NCBI GenBank assembly: GCA_965246805.1 | Contig: CBDFFO010000006.1 | Coordinates: forward strand, 558,001 to 622,000 | DNA: 64,000 nucleotides | Source: Schlegelella_A sp965246805 | Lineage (GTDB): Bacteria > Pseudomonadota > Gammaproteobacteria > Burkholderiales > Burkholderiaceae_C | Reading direction: 5' to 3' | Position numbers and translations under genes: made by a program | The notes under the pieces: generated by a model | Seen by the model: only the letters and a program-made list of their open reading frames with translations | Told to the model about the DNA's origin: nothing | Database searches by the model: none | Shown here: piece after piece, positions 1 through 8,820 of the stretch | How positions within the stretch are numbered: the stretch's first letter is position 1 | Layout of the letters: each line of letters opens with the position of its first letter

Positions 1-1
1 C

Positions 2-1924
2 ACGAGCGGCCTCGCCGCCGTCGCGCTCGTCGCGCTCTTCATCAAGCTCTCGGGCATGGTCCGATACATCCCGAACGACCGCATCGGCGTGGTCGAGAAA
101 CTCTGGAGTTCGAGCGGTTCGGTGCAGAACGGCTTGCTCGCGTTGAACGGTGAAGCCGGCCTTCAACCCGAGGTGCTGCGCGGCGGCTTCCACTCGTTCG
201 CGCCGTTCCAGTACCGCGTGCACATCAGCCGGATGATCTCTGTCACGCAAGGCAAGATCGGCTACGTGTTCGCGCGCGACGGCCTCGACCTGTTCGCGGG
301 GCAAACGCTGGCCGACAACGCGCGCGTGAAGGACTTCCGCAACGTGCGCGCCTTCATCGCCGGCGGCGGCCAGAAGGGCCCGCAGCGCAAGGTGCTGCGC
401 GAGGGCACGCACATCATGAACCCCGCGATGTTCGTCGTGATGACCGAGGAGGAAACCTACTCGATGTCGATGGACGCGCAGGAAGAGGCCTACTACGCCA
501 AGATGCGCGAGGTGCTCGACCAGCGCCGTGCGTTCACGCCGGTCGTGATCCGTGCGGCTGCGGGGGATGCGGCCGAGTCCGACTTGCTCGCGGTCGTGAC
601 CGTGCACGACGGCCCCGCGCTGCCGCGCGACGAGCTGCTCGCGCCTGACGTGGGCGACGGCCACAACTCGTTCCAAGAGCCGGAAGACTTCCTCGCCGCC
701 GGGGGCCGCCGTGGCCGGCAGGAGCGCGTGCTGGTCGAGGGCACCTACTACATCAACCGCCTGTTCGCGACCGTCGAGCTCATCCGCAAGACGACGATCC
801 CGGTGGGCTTCGTCGGCGTGGTGGTCTCGTACACCGGGCACAAGGGCACAGACACGTCGGGCACCGAGTACACGCACGGCGAGCTGGTCGAGACCGGCTG
901 CCGCGGCGTGTGGCGCGACCCGATGATGCCGGGCAAGTACGCATTCAACACCTACGCCGGCAAGATCGAGCTCGTGCCCACCACCAACTTCGTGCTGATG
1001 TGGCAGAGCGGCATCACCGGCTCCAACTTCGATTCGAACCTGCGCGAGATCACGCTGATCACGCGGGATGCGTTCGAGCCGTTGCTGCCGCTCTCGGTGG
1101 TGGTGCACATCGACTACACGAAGGCGCCGATGGTGGTGCAGCGCTTCGGCAACGTGAAGCAGCTGGTCGAGCAGACACTTGACCCGATGGTCTCGTCGTA
1201 CTTCAAGAACGTGTCGCAGACGCGCACGTTCATCGAGCTGATCCAGTCGCGAAGCGAGTTGCAGGCCGGTGCGTCGGTCGACATGCGCGAGCGCTTTCGC
1301 GCCTATTCGCTCGAGTTCCAAGAGGTGCTGATCGGCACGCCGAAGCCGCAGGCCGGCGACACGCAGATCGAGAACATCATGTCGCAGCTGCGCGACCGCC
1401 AGATCGCGCGCGAGCAGGTCGAGACCTTCGGGCAGAAGCAGATTGCTGCCGACAAGCAGCGCGAGCTGAACGAGGCCGAGAAGCGCGCGCAGAAGCAGGC
1501 CGAGCTCACCGCGTCGCTGGTCGACATCTCGATCAAGGACAACAACGGCGCTGCGCTCGTGAAGGCGGCCGCGCGGCGGCGCGAGGAGGTTTCACTGCTC
1601 GCGCAAGCCGACAAGTTTCGCCAGGAGAACGAAGGCGCCGGCCGCGCGTTCGCGATCCAGGCCGTCGGTGAAGCCGAGGCCGCGGCCATCAAGGCGAAGT
1701 CGAACGCGCTCGAAGGCGAAGGCGCCGACAAGCAGCTGATGCAAACCGTGATGCTGCGGCTGGCCGATGCGTTCGAGGCCGCGAAGGTGCCGCTGGTGCC
1801 GCAGATTCAGCTCGGTGGCGGCAGCGGCAGCGAGGGCACTGCGTTCAGCACGATGCTGGCGCTGATGAACGCGTTGAAGGCGCGGGAGTTGGTGGGGAGT
1901 GAGGGGGTGGGTCGGCAGGCGTGA
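2..1924 (+). CDS. SPFH/band-7 (flotillin-like) membrane protein, 5' partial
   Basis: The reading frame is open to the left edge, so the true start lies outside the window. The first codons encode a hydrophobic stretch (SGLAAVALVALFIKLSG) followed by RYIPNDRIGVVEK, the usual transition from an N-terminal membrane anchor into an SPFH domain. The internal ATG at 56 sits just after this anchor and is unlikely to be the start. The middle of the protein is SPFH-like. The last third is a charged Glu/Lys/Ala/Arg-rich coiled coil of the flotillin type (RQIAREQVETFGQKQIAADK, then AVGEAEAAAIKAKSNALEGE), ending in a Gly/Ser-rich tail. Family knowledge: such proteins oligomerise as membrane scaffolds. No partner gene is visible, so the specific role is unknown. 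Confidence 0.85.
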   Translation, partial: TSGLAAVALVALFIKLSGMVRYIPNDRIGVVEKLWSSSGSVQNGLLALNGEAGLQPEVLRGGFHSFAPFQYRVHISRMISVTQGKIGYVFARDGLDLFAGQTLADNARVKDFRNVRAFIAGGGQKGPQRKVLREGTHIMNPAMFVVMTEEETYSMSMDAQEEAYYAKMREVLDQRRAFTPVVIRAAAGDAAESDLLAVVTVHDGPALPRDELLAPDVGDGHNSFQEPEDFLAAGGRRGRQERVLVEGTYYINRLFATVELIRKTTIPVGFVGVVVSYTGHKGTDTSGTEYTHGELVETGCRGVWRDPMMPGKYAFNTYAGKIELVPTTNFVLMWQSGITGSNFDSNLREITLITRDAFEPLLPLSVVVHIDYTKAPMVVQRFGNVKQLVEQTLDPMVSSYFKNVSQTRTFIELIQSRSELQAGASVDMRERFRAYSLEFQEVLIGTPKPQAGDTQIENIMSQLRDRQIAREQVETFGQKQIAADKQRELNEAEKRAQKQAELTASLVDISIKDNNGAALVKAAARRREEVSLLAQADKFRQENEGAGRAFAIQAVGEAEAAAIKAKSNALEGEGADKQLMQTVMLRLADAFEAAKVPLVPQIQLGGGSGSEGTAFSTMLALMNALKARELVGSEGVGRQA

Positions 1925-1988
1925 GGCGAACCCGGGCGCGGGATTGCTCGCGCTCGTGTCCGGGAGCGTTGCTTGCTCGGGCTTGGGC

Positions 1989-2261
1989 ATGAAGATCCCC
2001 AGCCTGCTTTCCTCCGCGTTGATTGGCGCCGTTGCCAGTGCGCGATCGATGACACCCATGGCCACCATCGCGGCCGCGCGACTTGCGGGGCGCAAAACGC
2101 CTGGGCAGTTGGTGCTGCTCGATCACCCGGTGGTCAAGTACGGTGCCTTTGCAATGGGGGTCGGTGAGCTGTTCGGCGACAAGATGAATGCAGCGCCGGA
2201 TCGAACGGTGTTGCCTTCATGGCTCGGAGACCGGCCCGAGTCCGGGATGGAGGGGATCTGA
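1989..2261 (+). CDS. C-terminally truncated DUF4126-like membrane protein
   Basis: Ninety residues beginning MKIPSLLSSALIGAVASARS. The N-terminal helix, the SMTPMATIAAARLAG segment and GVGELFGDKMNAAPDRT resemble DUF4126-type membrane proteins, which are usually about 150 residues. Here the frame ends shortly after that motif with an unrelated tail (LGDRPESGMEGI), so the second membrane half appears to be missing. No continuation is evident in the other two frames downstream. The frame is open further upstream to 1899, but ATG 1989 gives the family-like N-terminus. It is probably a decaying gene, perhaps still translated. Confidence 0.4.
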   Translation: MKIPSLLSSALIGAVASARSMTPMATIAAARLAGRKTPGQLVLLDHPVVKYGAFAMGVGELFGDKMNAAPDRTVLPSWLGDRPESGMEGI

Positions 2262-2477
2262 TCGTGGGCTTACGGTTTTTTCCTCTTCCTACGCCGCGCC
2301 CTGATGCGAAGAGACATGGGTGCGCCAGCCGGCCTGTTGGGGGAGGCAGGTTCAGTACGCCAGCCGAGACAAGACGCGCTGTCAGAATGTGCATCAGCAT
2401 GCACAATTGCGCCGCTCCATGGCCGCCGTCGCCATGGTTCGGCGCGGAATTGATAAGCAGTTAAAAAATGAGAGAAA

Positions 2478-4661
2478 ATGAGAGAAGACACAACCGGCTT
2501 TGCGCGGTGTTCCCGCACTTGCGTGCTATGGCTGCTCGCACTCATGATGTGCGCCTGCGGAGGCGGCGGTGGCGGCGATAGCCCATCAAGCACCGGCCCG
2601 GTGACGGGAACCACGCCAAGCGGGGTACCGCGCATCACCGCGAACGTGATGACCTTTCAGGTCGAGAGCGTGCCAGCTCCGGTGCTCGCCGCCGGCGGCA
2701 ATTCCCTTTTAGTCGTGAACGTCGTCGACGCTCAGAGTGCAGCGCCATTCACCACGGCCACGGTTGCAGCGAACGGCGTATCACTGCCGTATGTCGCCAG
2801 TCTCAAGGCCTATCGAGGATGGCTCATCCTGTCGAGCGGAAATTCCGTCACGCTCTCGGCCACGGTAGGTCAAACCGTCTACCAAGTCGTCGGGAACGTA
2901 CCTCCCAGCTATCCGCAGATTCAGTCGCCACGCACCCCGACGATCGATGTGTTCATGGTGCACTTCGATAGGTCGAAGGATGAATTCGTATCGTGGAACG
3001 GCGAATTGCCTAACGCCAACTTTCATTACGCCGTGGCCGTATTGAACGAAACTGGTGATCTCGTCTGGCCGGCGAACGGCAGTTTGGAGAATCCGGTGGC
3101 CGGGAAGTCGATCAGCATTCCGGCGGCCAGCATTCCACCGACCTTTCCGTTCATCGCCACGGGGACGGCGCAGTCGTTGAACATCGCCGGCGCTGCCTCG
3201 GGATCGACGTTGACGATGGGTGCGTTTTCGAATTCCATGATCTATGCGGCAGGCACCGAGCCCGCGTTGACGTTGACGTCGCTCGCGATCACGCCGTCGC
3301 CCGTCTCCATGAGCATGCAGAAGCAGGTGCAGTTGGCCGTCGTCGGGCGATTGGTCGAACAGAACACGTCCGCGCAGTTCCAGGATCTGACGAACCGTGT
3401 CGCGTGGTCGTCGAGCGCCCCGGGCATCGCCAGCGTGACCGCGACGGGCCTGCTCACATCGGTGTCGAGTGGCGTCGCGACGATCACAGCGCAATTGAAT
3501 GGCGTCTCGACCACGCAGACGGTCACCGTCTTTCAGCCGGGCGCGGTGCCGTTGGCCGGCGACGCCTACGCCTATCAAATCAACGCGAGCCACTCGGGTA
3601 ACACCACTTTCCCGACACCGTTGGTATTCCCGAACGCTGCCGCCTGGTCTGTCACGCTTCCGCAATCGGTGTCGTATCCGATCATCACCACGTCGAGCGT
3701 CTACGTCCTAGCGACGCAAGGGACGACCGCCGGCAACGCCGGGGCCGCAATGTATGCCTTCGACGTGACGACCGGCAACCTTCAATGGGGCCCCGTGGTG
3801 TTGACGACCAATCCCGGTGTCAACTTCGCCTACGGCCAGGGCCGCCTGATCACGGTGCACCGGAGCTGCATGGCCAAGGGGTTCGACGCGACGACGGGCA
3901 ACCAGGCTTGGACGCTCGATTTGACGAACACCTCGGTATCGCAGTGCGGTTCCGTTCCGACGGTCTATCGCGGCATCGCGTATGCCGTCGGATCGGGTGT
4001 CGAGAGCACGGTTTTCGCCATGGACATCGCGACCGGCAAATTGTTGTGGTCCACGAAGATCCTCGGCAGCGGGACCGCACCCGCCGTGACCGATGACGGT
4101 GTCTACGTCAGCGGCCACCTCCAGGCTTACAAGCTCGATCCGTACTCCGGCGTGCCGTTGTGGCACTACGTGGGCGCGGGCTACGGCGGCGGCCAATTCA
4201 CCACGGCGCTTTACGGCAATCAGCTTTACATGCGGGACTTTGGCGGGGCGCCGAATCTGATCTTCGATTCGCAGACCAGTATCACCACGGGTGCCTATGT
4301 CAGTTCGACCATCCCGACGTTCGGCAATGGCGCCGTTTATTACCTGGATTCGACGCACACGTTGAAGGCGCAAAGACTGGCGGACCGGGTCGGCTTGTGG
4401 AGTCTTCAGGAGCCGGGTTCGCTGGTCACTGCTCCGATCGTCGTGAACAACGTCGTCATCACTGGAACGGCCAGCGGAATGGTCAAAGCCTACGATGGCT
4501 CGAACGGCAACCTGGTGTGGAGCGCTGCAGCTGGGGCGCCGTTGGTGTCGCCCGACGAGGTGGATCTGGCCCCGCCACTCACCGGCATCGCCGCGGGGCA
4601 CGGTGTGCTCGCGGTCGCGGCCTCGAATGTCCTATCGGTGTTTCGTTTGACGGGGCCGTGA
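2478..4661 (+). CDS. Lipoprotein with Big_2-like and PQQ-type beta-propeller domains
   Basis: 727 residues. The N-terminus has a hydrophobic signal ending in LMMCAC followed by six glycines, a lipobox of the Burkholderiales type, so an outer-membrane or periplasmic lipoprotein is expected. Residues ~265-355 form a bacterial Ig-like (Big_2) domain (LTSLAITPSPVSMSMQKQVQ ... ATITAQLNGVSTTQTVTV). From ~375 to the end come repeated blades with YAFDVTTGNLQWGP, FDATTGNQAWTL, MDIATGKLLWST and AYDGSNGNLVWSA, typical of PQQ-binding-like propellers. The pattern resembles extracellular sensor or binding proteins rather than quinoprotein enzymes, since no dehydrogenase active-site motif was seen. A second ATG ten bases upstream (2468) lies in another frame. 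Downstream is a pseudogene. Confidence 0.75.
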   Translation: MREDTTGFARCSRTCVLWLLALMMCACGGGGGGDSPSSTGPVTGTTPSGVPRITANVMTFQVESVPAPVLAAGGNSLLVVNVVDAQSAAPFTTATVAANGVSLPYVASLKAYRGWLILSSGNSVTLSATVGQTVYQVVGNVPPSYPQIQSPRTPTIDVFMVHFDRSKDEFVSWNGELPNANFHYAVAVLNETGDLVWPANGSLENPVAGKSISIPAASIPPTFPFIATGTAQSLNIAGAASGSTLTMGAFSNSMIYAAGTEPALTLTSLAITPSPVSMSMQKQVQLAVVGRLVEQNTSAQFQDLTNRVAWSSSAPGIASVTATGLLTSVSSGVATITAQLNGVSTTQTVTVFQPGAVPLAGDAYAYQINASHSGNTTFPTPLVFPNAAAWSVTLPQSVSYPIITTSSVYVLATQGTTAGNAGAAMYAFDVTTGNLQWGPVVLTTNPGVNFAYGQGRLITVHRSCMAKGFDATTGNQAWTLDLTNTSVSQCGSVPTVYRGIAYAVGSGVESTVFAMDIATGKLLWSTKILGSGTAPAVTDDGVYVSGHLQAYKLDPYSGVPLWHYVGAGYGGGQFTTALYGNQLYMRDFGGAPNLIFDSQTSITTGAYVSSTIPTFGNGAVYYLDSTHTLKAQRLADRVGLWSLQEPGSLVTAPIVVNNVVITGTASGMVKAYDGSNGNLVWSAAAGAPLVSPDEVDLAPPLTGIAAGHGVLAVAASNVLSVFRLTGP

Positions 4662-5741
4662 TTTGCGGTCGGGCCGATGCCGATTGCACGATCGCGGATC
4701 CTGACGCAGTTCTCGGTGAGCACCACGCCCTACACGCAGTGCGTGGCCGTCTCCACCACGGCGGACGCGACCGGCACCTACAACCGCTACCAGTTCAACT
4801 ACGGCAACCAGTTCAACGACTAACCGAAGTTGGGCGTCTGGCCGGACGGTTACTACATGACGTACAACATCTTCACGAACGGGCAAACGTTCGCGGGCAG
4901 CAAGGTCTGCGCGTTCGACCGCGCCGCGATGCTCGCCGGCACGGCTGCCACGCAGCAATGCTTCCAGTTGAGCACGAGCTACGGCGGCCTGCTGCCGTCC
5001 GACCTCGACGGCACGACGGCGCCTCCCGCGGGTTCGCCGAACTTCGTGATGAACTTCGGCGCCAATTCGCTCAACCTGTGGAAATTCCATGTGGACTTCG
5101 CCAATTCGGCGCTTTCCACCTTCACCGGTCCGACCACCATTCCGGTGGCGGCCTTCAACGCGGCGTGCTCCGGCGGCGGGGCCTGCATCCCGCAGCCGGG
5201 CACGAGCAACAAGCTCGACTCGCTGGCCGATCGGCTGATGTATCGCCTGGCCTATCGCAACCGGGGCGGCACGGAGTCTCTGGTGGTCAACCAGTCGGTC
5301 ACGGTCGGCACCAAGCGCAACGGGATCACGAGCGTGCGCTGGTACGAGGTGCGTTCGCCCAATGCGACGCCGACGGTCTACCAGCAGGGCACGCTGGGGA
5401 CTGCCGATGGCGTGCATCGCTGGATGGGCAGCATCGCGATGGACAAGGCCGGCAACATGGCGCTCGGCTACAGCGCCTCGAGTGGCTCGATCGCGCCGAG
5501 CATTCGCTACACCGGGCGGCTCGTAAGCGACCCCCTGGGCACGATGCAGTCCGAGAACAGCATCCTGGCCGGTGGCGGTTCGCAGACCGGAACCCTGCAC
5601 CGCTGGGGTGACTACAGCGCGATGACCGTCGACCCGGTCGACGATTGCACCTTCTGGTACACGACCGAATACCTGAAGACGAATGGCTCGTTCAACTGGA
5701 GCACGCGGATCGCGTCGTTCAAGTACCCCAGCTGTCAATAA
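4662..5741 (+). pseudogene. Remnant of a large secreted protein, C-terminal part with nonsense codon
   Basis: The frame from about 4700 reads LTQFSVSTTPYTQCVAVSTT ... YGNQFND, then TAA at 4821-4823, then PKLGVWPDGYYMTYNIFTNG and onward to 5741. The sequence on both sides of the stop belongs to one continuous domain (DYPKLGVWPD is the usual string), so TAC to TAA is the simplest explanation. The N-terminal several hundred residues expected of these large exported proteins are missing; the fragment starts directly after the preceding lipoprotein gene. The C-terminus (WGDYSAMTVDPVDDCTFWYT, STRIASFKYPSC) is well preserved, which suggests recent decay. The biochemical function of the family is unknown to me. 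Translation restarting at TTG 4830 would give a 303-residue product, but without a signal peptide. Confidence 0.7.
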
Positions 5742-5831
5742 GCCCGCACGCGGCGACCGCGCGACTCATGCCCTCACCGCCTTCGGGTCCGCCGAAGCGC
5801 GTGAGAATCGGGCTTTATCGCGTGGTTGTTC

Positions 5832-6224
5832 ATGACGCTGTCGCTCGCCCTGCTGATCACCTCGCTGTTGTTCGGCGGTATGACCCTCTATTCGTTCGGG
5901 TTCGCCGCGTTCCTGTTCAACGCTCTGCCGGCCGAGACCGCGCGTCTCGCGCTGCGCCGGGCGTTCCCGTTCTTCTACCTGTTCGTCATCGCCACGGCGG
6001 CGCTGGCCTGCGCGCTGTGGTGGTCGCATGACCCTTGGGCAGGTGGGCTCATGGCCCTGGTGGCGATCACGGCGCTGCCGGCCCGCCAGATCTTGATGCC
6101 TGCGATCAATCGTGCAACCGACAGCGGCGAGCGGCAGCGCTTCAAATGGCTTCACGGCCTGTCGGTGCTGGTCACGCTTGCCCACATCGTCGCAGCGGGC
6201 TGCGTGCTGGTGCGGCTGGTGTGA
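5832..6224 (+). CDS. DUF4149-type membrane protein
   Basis: About 130 residues and four predicted membrane helices: LALLITSLLFGGMTLYSFGF, FFYLFVIATAALACALWW, the Ala/Leu-rich segment around MALVAITALPARQ, and LSVLVTLAHIVAAGCVLVRL. The order, spacing and the NRATDSGERQRFKWLHGLSV loop match DUF4149-type proteins, whose function is not established. ATG 5832 was preferred over upstream TTG 5826 and GTG 5823, although no strong ribosome-binding site precedes any of them. The gene is convergent with the MerR-type regulator, with two hairpins in between. Confidence 0.65.
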   Translation: MTLSLALLITSLLFGGMTLYSFGFAAFLFNALPAETARLALRRAFPFFYLFVIATAALACALWWSHDPWAGGLMALVAITALPARQILMPAINRATDSGERQRFKWLHGLSVLVTLAHIVAAGCVLVRLV

Positions 6225-6236
6225 TGGTGTGTCGGA

Positions 6237-6256
6237 ACCGCCGCGCTTTCGGCGGT
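6237..6256. terminator. Hairpin between convergent genes (first of two)
   Basis: Perfect 7-bp stem (ACCGCCG / CGGCGGT) with a 6-nt loop, directly after the DUF4149 stop codon. There is no clear U-tract, so it is a possible rather than a classical intrinsic terminator; the convergent arrangement supports that role on both strands. Confidence 0.4.
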
Positions 6257-6265
6257 CGGTGATCG

Positions 6266-6286
6266 CGGGCTGGGTAGTTCAGCCCG
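6266..6286. terminator. Hairpin between convergent genes (second of two)
   Basis: Perfect 7-bp stem (CGGGCTG / CAGCCCG) with a 7-nt loop, nine bases after the first hairpin and 18 bases before the end of the regulator gene on the opposite strand. It may act as the terminator for minus-strand transcription. Confidence 0.4.
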
Positions 6287-6304
6287 AGGGGAGACGGCCG
6301 AGAT

Positions 6305-7261
6305 TCAAACCGTGATCCCTTCGTCGACCACCACCCTGGCGAGGGCCTGCTCGAACATCGACCTCGCGAAGCCACTCACTTGTTGCAGGTGCCGGTGCAG
6401 CTCGGCATCTTTCGGGTCACGCGACGCGCATTCGGCGCTGTAACGCTCGAAGCCCACCAGCAGTGTCACGATCTCGGCCAGATGCCGGGGGCACTCGCAA
6501 GCAATGCCCGACGGTGTCTCCGCGAGGGCGACCAACTCCCGGTCGGTGTAGCGCCTGGGTCCGTTCGAGACCGTACCGACATCGGGCGCCGGGATCGGCG
6601 TCGATGCGACGATCAACTTCGCCAGTTCACGGCCCGAAATCGGCTCGCGACGAACCGTGACGCCAGCCGCCCGCAGCGCCTCTGCGGCCCGTTCCGCTCC
6701 GAATGAATAGACCACGATGACCGCGCGCGCCGGCAGCTGGTTTCGAAGTGAAAGAACTTGCTCGGAGATCGGAGCGTGCAACGAAGCGGCGTGGACCACC
6801 AGAACATCGGCGGCGCCGCAGCCGGCGACCTCGTTCGCCGCCTCGGCAAGGTCCGAGAACACCACAGCGGCGGCGGGGTGCAACCGCTGCGCGAGCTTGT
6901 CGGCCAGCGTCGCACCGACGATGACGACCCGTTGCTCGCCCGCGAGCGACGGCTGCGGGCTCGACGACAACCGAACCAGCGTGCCGACATCGAGGCTCGC
7001 AACCGTCCCGATCGCGTGACCCTCCATCGTCAGCCGTTTGATGAGGCGCAGCCGCTCGACGTCGTCCATCGAATACATCCGCTGGCCCGACGCCGACTTG
7101 GGCGGCGATACCACGCCGTAGCGGTGTTCCCAGACGCGCAACGTGGCCACGGAGAGGCCCGCCAATCGTGCCGCTGCGCCGCTGCGCAGGAGCGATCTCA
7201 GGCCGTCGTTGACGTCGAAGCCCTCGGGAGTGAAGCCGATCGCAGCAGGCGGAGCAGACAT
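6305..7261 (-). CDS. MerR-family regulator with degenerate B12-binding-like domain
   Basis: 318 residues from ATG 7261 (MSAPPAAIGF). The N-terminal winged helix is a clear MerR domain (GAAARLAGLSVATLRVWEHR, then GQRMYSMDDVERLRLIKRL). The C-terminal half (VVIVGATLADKLAQRL ... ADVLVVHAASLHAP ... GVTVRREPISGRELAKLIVA) has the alternating strand/helix layout of B12-binding domains of the CarH/LitR type but lacks the DxHxxG cobalamin motif. A B12-independent signal is therefore likely. The gene is divergent from two fasciclin genes; a near-perfect CATATG-centred palindrome immediately upstream of its start is a candidate auto-operator. Related regulators in Burkholderiales control light- or stress-response genes, which is only an analogy here. 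Confidence 0.75.
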   Translation of the reverse strand: MSAPPAAIGFTPEGFDVNDGLRSLLRSGAAARLAGLSVATLRVWEHRYGVVSPPKSASGQRMYSMDDVERLRLIKRLTMEGHAIGTVASLDVGTLVRLSSSPQPSLAGEQRVVIVGATLADKLAQRLHPAAAVVFSDLAEAANEVAGCGAADVLVVHAASLHAPISEQVLSLRNQLPARAVIVVYSFGAERAAEALRAAGVTVRREPISGRELAKLIVASTPIPAPDVGTVSNGPRRYTDRELVALAETPSGIACECPRHLAEIVTLLVGFERYSAECASRDPKDAELHRHLQQVSGFARSMFEQALARVVVDEGITV

Positions 7262-7267
7262 AGTGAT

Positions 7268-7281
7268 GTGCCATATGACAC
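7268..7281. promoter_or_regulatory. Candidate operator in the merR-fasciclin divergent region
   Basis: GTGCCATATGACAC, an imperfect palindrome with one mismatched pair, seven bases upstream of the regulator start. MerR proteins bind palindromes of this kind within promoters, so autoregulation is plausible. No spacing-perfect -35/-10 pair was identified; a TATGAT at 7354-7359 could serve the fasciclin direction. Confidence 0.25.
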
Positions 7282-7468
7282 GTTGTTGAAACGATATTCT
7301 CCCACAAACACCCCGTGAATACGTCACATATCCGTTTCATGTAGTCCCAAAACGTATGATCCACCGTCCCGCAACATGGCTCCTCTGCGACGTGCGAACG
7401 CGCTGTCGAGCGTGGAGCCGGGGCACCGACCTCCCTCCCCAACCCACCTACTCTCCGAAAGCACAACC

Positions 7469-7879
7469 ATGCACGACATCATCGACACCGCCGTTGCGGC
7501 TGGCAGCTTCAAGACCCTAGCGGCTGCGCTCACCGCTGCAAATCTGGTCGGCACCTTGAAGGGCGCCGGACCGTTCACGGTCTTCGCGCCGACCGACGAG
7601 GCCTTCGCCAAACTGCCGGCCGGGACGGTCGAAAGCCTGCTGAAGGACATCCCCAAGCTCAGCGCGATCCTCACCTACCACGTGGTCGCAGGAAAGGTGA
7701 TGGCCGCCGACGTGATGAAGATGGACGGCCAGTCGGCCAAGACGGTGAATGGCGCAACCGTCTCGATCGGCACCAAAGACGGCGTCAAGCTCAATGGCGC
7801 ATCGACTGTTGTGAAGACCGATATCGAATGCACCAATGGCGTCATTCACGTCATCGATTCCGTGCTGCTGCCCGCTTGA
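7469..7879 (+). CDS. Fasciclin-domain protein without signal peptide
   Basis: 136 residues consisting of one FAS1 domain: GSFKTLAAALTAANLVGTLK, GPFTVFAPTDEAFAKLP, ILTYHVVAGKV and the C-terminal NGVIHVIDSVLLP box. There is no export signal: the protein begins MHDIIDTAVAAG, right at the domain edge, so it should be cytoplasmic unless translation starts upstream. The next gene encodes a very similar FAS1 protein with a signal peptide, implying tandem duplication with different destinations. The pair is divergent from a MerR-type regulator. Confidence 0.85.
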   Translation: MHDIIDTAVAAGSFKTLAAALTAANLVGTLKGAGPFTVFAPTDEAFAKLPAGTVESLLKDIPKLSAILTYHVVAGKVMAADVMKMDGQSAKTVNGATVSIGTKDGVKLNGASTVVKTDIECTNGVIHVIDSVLLPA

Positions 7880-7924
7880 AACCTCGCCGCGCCTTGATTT
7901 CCATTGTTTAGGAACACTCATCCC

Positions 7925-8377
7925 ATGAAGAAAATTCTCATCGCCGCGGTCGTCACCGCGGCTTCCCTTTCTGCGCAGGCCAAGGACATCGTCGAAACGG
8001 CGGTGGCCGCCGGCAGCTTCAAGACACTCGTCACCGCGCTGCAGGCCGCCGGCCTCGTCGATACGCTGAAGGGCAAAGGCCCGTTCACCGTTTTCGCACC
8101 GACCGACGAAGCCTTCGCCAAGGTTCCTAAGGCTGACCTCGATGCGCTCTTGAAAGACAAGGCCAAACTGACCTCGGTGCTGACGTACCACGTGGTGGCC
8201 GGCAAGGTCATGTCGAAAGACGTCCAGCCAGGCAAGGTCAAGACCGTGCAGGGCAGCGAGTTGACGATCACGACGGCAGGCGGCGTTAAGGTCGATGCGG
8301 CGAAGGTCACCTCTGCCGACATCGTGGCCGACAACGGTGTGATCCATGTCGTCGACACCGTGCTGATCCCCAAGTAG
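7925..8377 (+). CDS. Secreted fasciclin-domain protein
   Basis: 150 residues. ATG 7925 gives a textbook signal peptide (MKKILIAAVVTAASLSAQA, cleavage after AQA) followed by a single FAS1 domain (GPFTVFAPTDEAFAKVPKAD, VLTYHVVAGKVM, NGVIHVVDTVLIP). It is a close paralogue of the gene 45 bases upstream, from which it differs mainly by the signal peptide, and the two are probably co-transcribed. FAS1 domains are adhesion or ligand-binding modules; the periplasm or cell surface is the likely site. Confidence 0.88.
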   Translation: MKKILIAAVVTAASLSAQAKDIVETAVAAGSFKTLVTALQAAGLVDTLKGKGPFTVFAPTDEAFAKVPKADLDALLKDKAKLTSVLTYHVVAGKVMSKDVQPGKVKTVQGSELTITTAGGVKVDAAKVTSADIVADNGVIHVVDTVLIPK

Positions 8378-8616
8378 CAAACCGCCGTGCACGAAACTCG
8401 ACCGTCTGGTCAAGCGCACGCTTGAAACATCGTCGTCACCGGGCTGGCATCGGCGGCTCGGTGGCGTCGGCGTGCAGAGCCTCGGAGCGCTGTGGTGAAG
8501 ACGGCTCGGGGCGCAGACCGGCGCGACTAGAAAGCTCGCGTCGACTCGACAATCTCGCTCTGATCGACACTTCAACACTTCGGCACCTCGCGTTCGAGCC
8601 TCGACCGATTTTTTTC

Positions 8617-8820
8617 ATGTTCGTTCCGCCTGAGCAACGCAGCGCCGGGCCGAAGCCCGAAGACCCGCAGGCCGGGCCACCGGCCTGCCGAAGCGATTCC
8701 GTCTTGCTCTGGCTGATCGTCGCATTCGTGTCGGCCATGCTGCTGGCTCCGATCGGTGGCAGCACGCTGGTTCACGGGTTGCGTGCCGTGCTGCACCTGG
8801 GGCTCGGCGTGCGTCCGTGA
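8617..8820 (+). CDS. Small single-helix membrane protein coupled to DUF3429 gene
   Basis: 67 residues from ATG 8617: a hydrophilic Pro-rich N-terminus (MFVPPEQRSAGPKPEDPQAG) and one membrane helix (VLLWLIVAFVSAMLLAPIGG). Its TGA (8818-8820) overlaps the ATG of the DUF3429 gene (8820) in a TGATG arrangement, which suggests translational coupling and argues that the small frame is real. The frame is open upstream to 8422 but that part looks non-coding. Family not recognised. Confidence 0.45.
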   Translation: MFVPPEQRSAGPKPEDPQAGPPACRSDSVLLWLIVAFVSAMLLAPIGGSTLVHGLRAVLHLGLGVRP

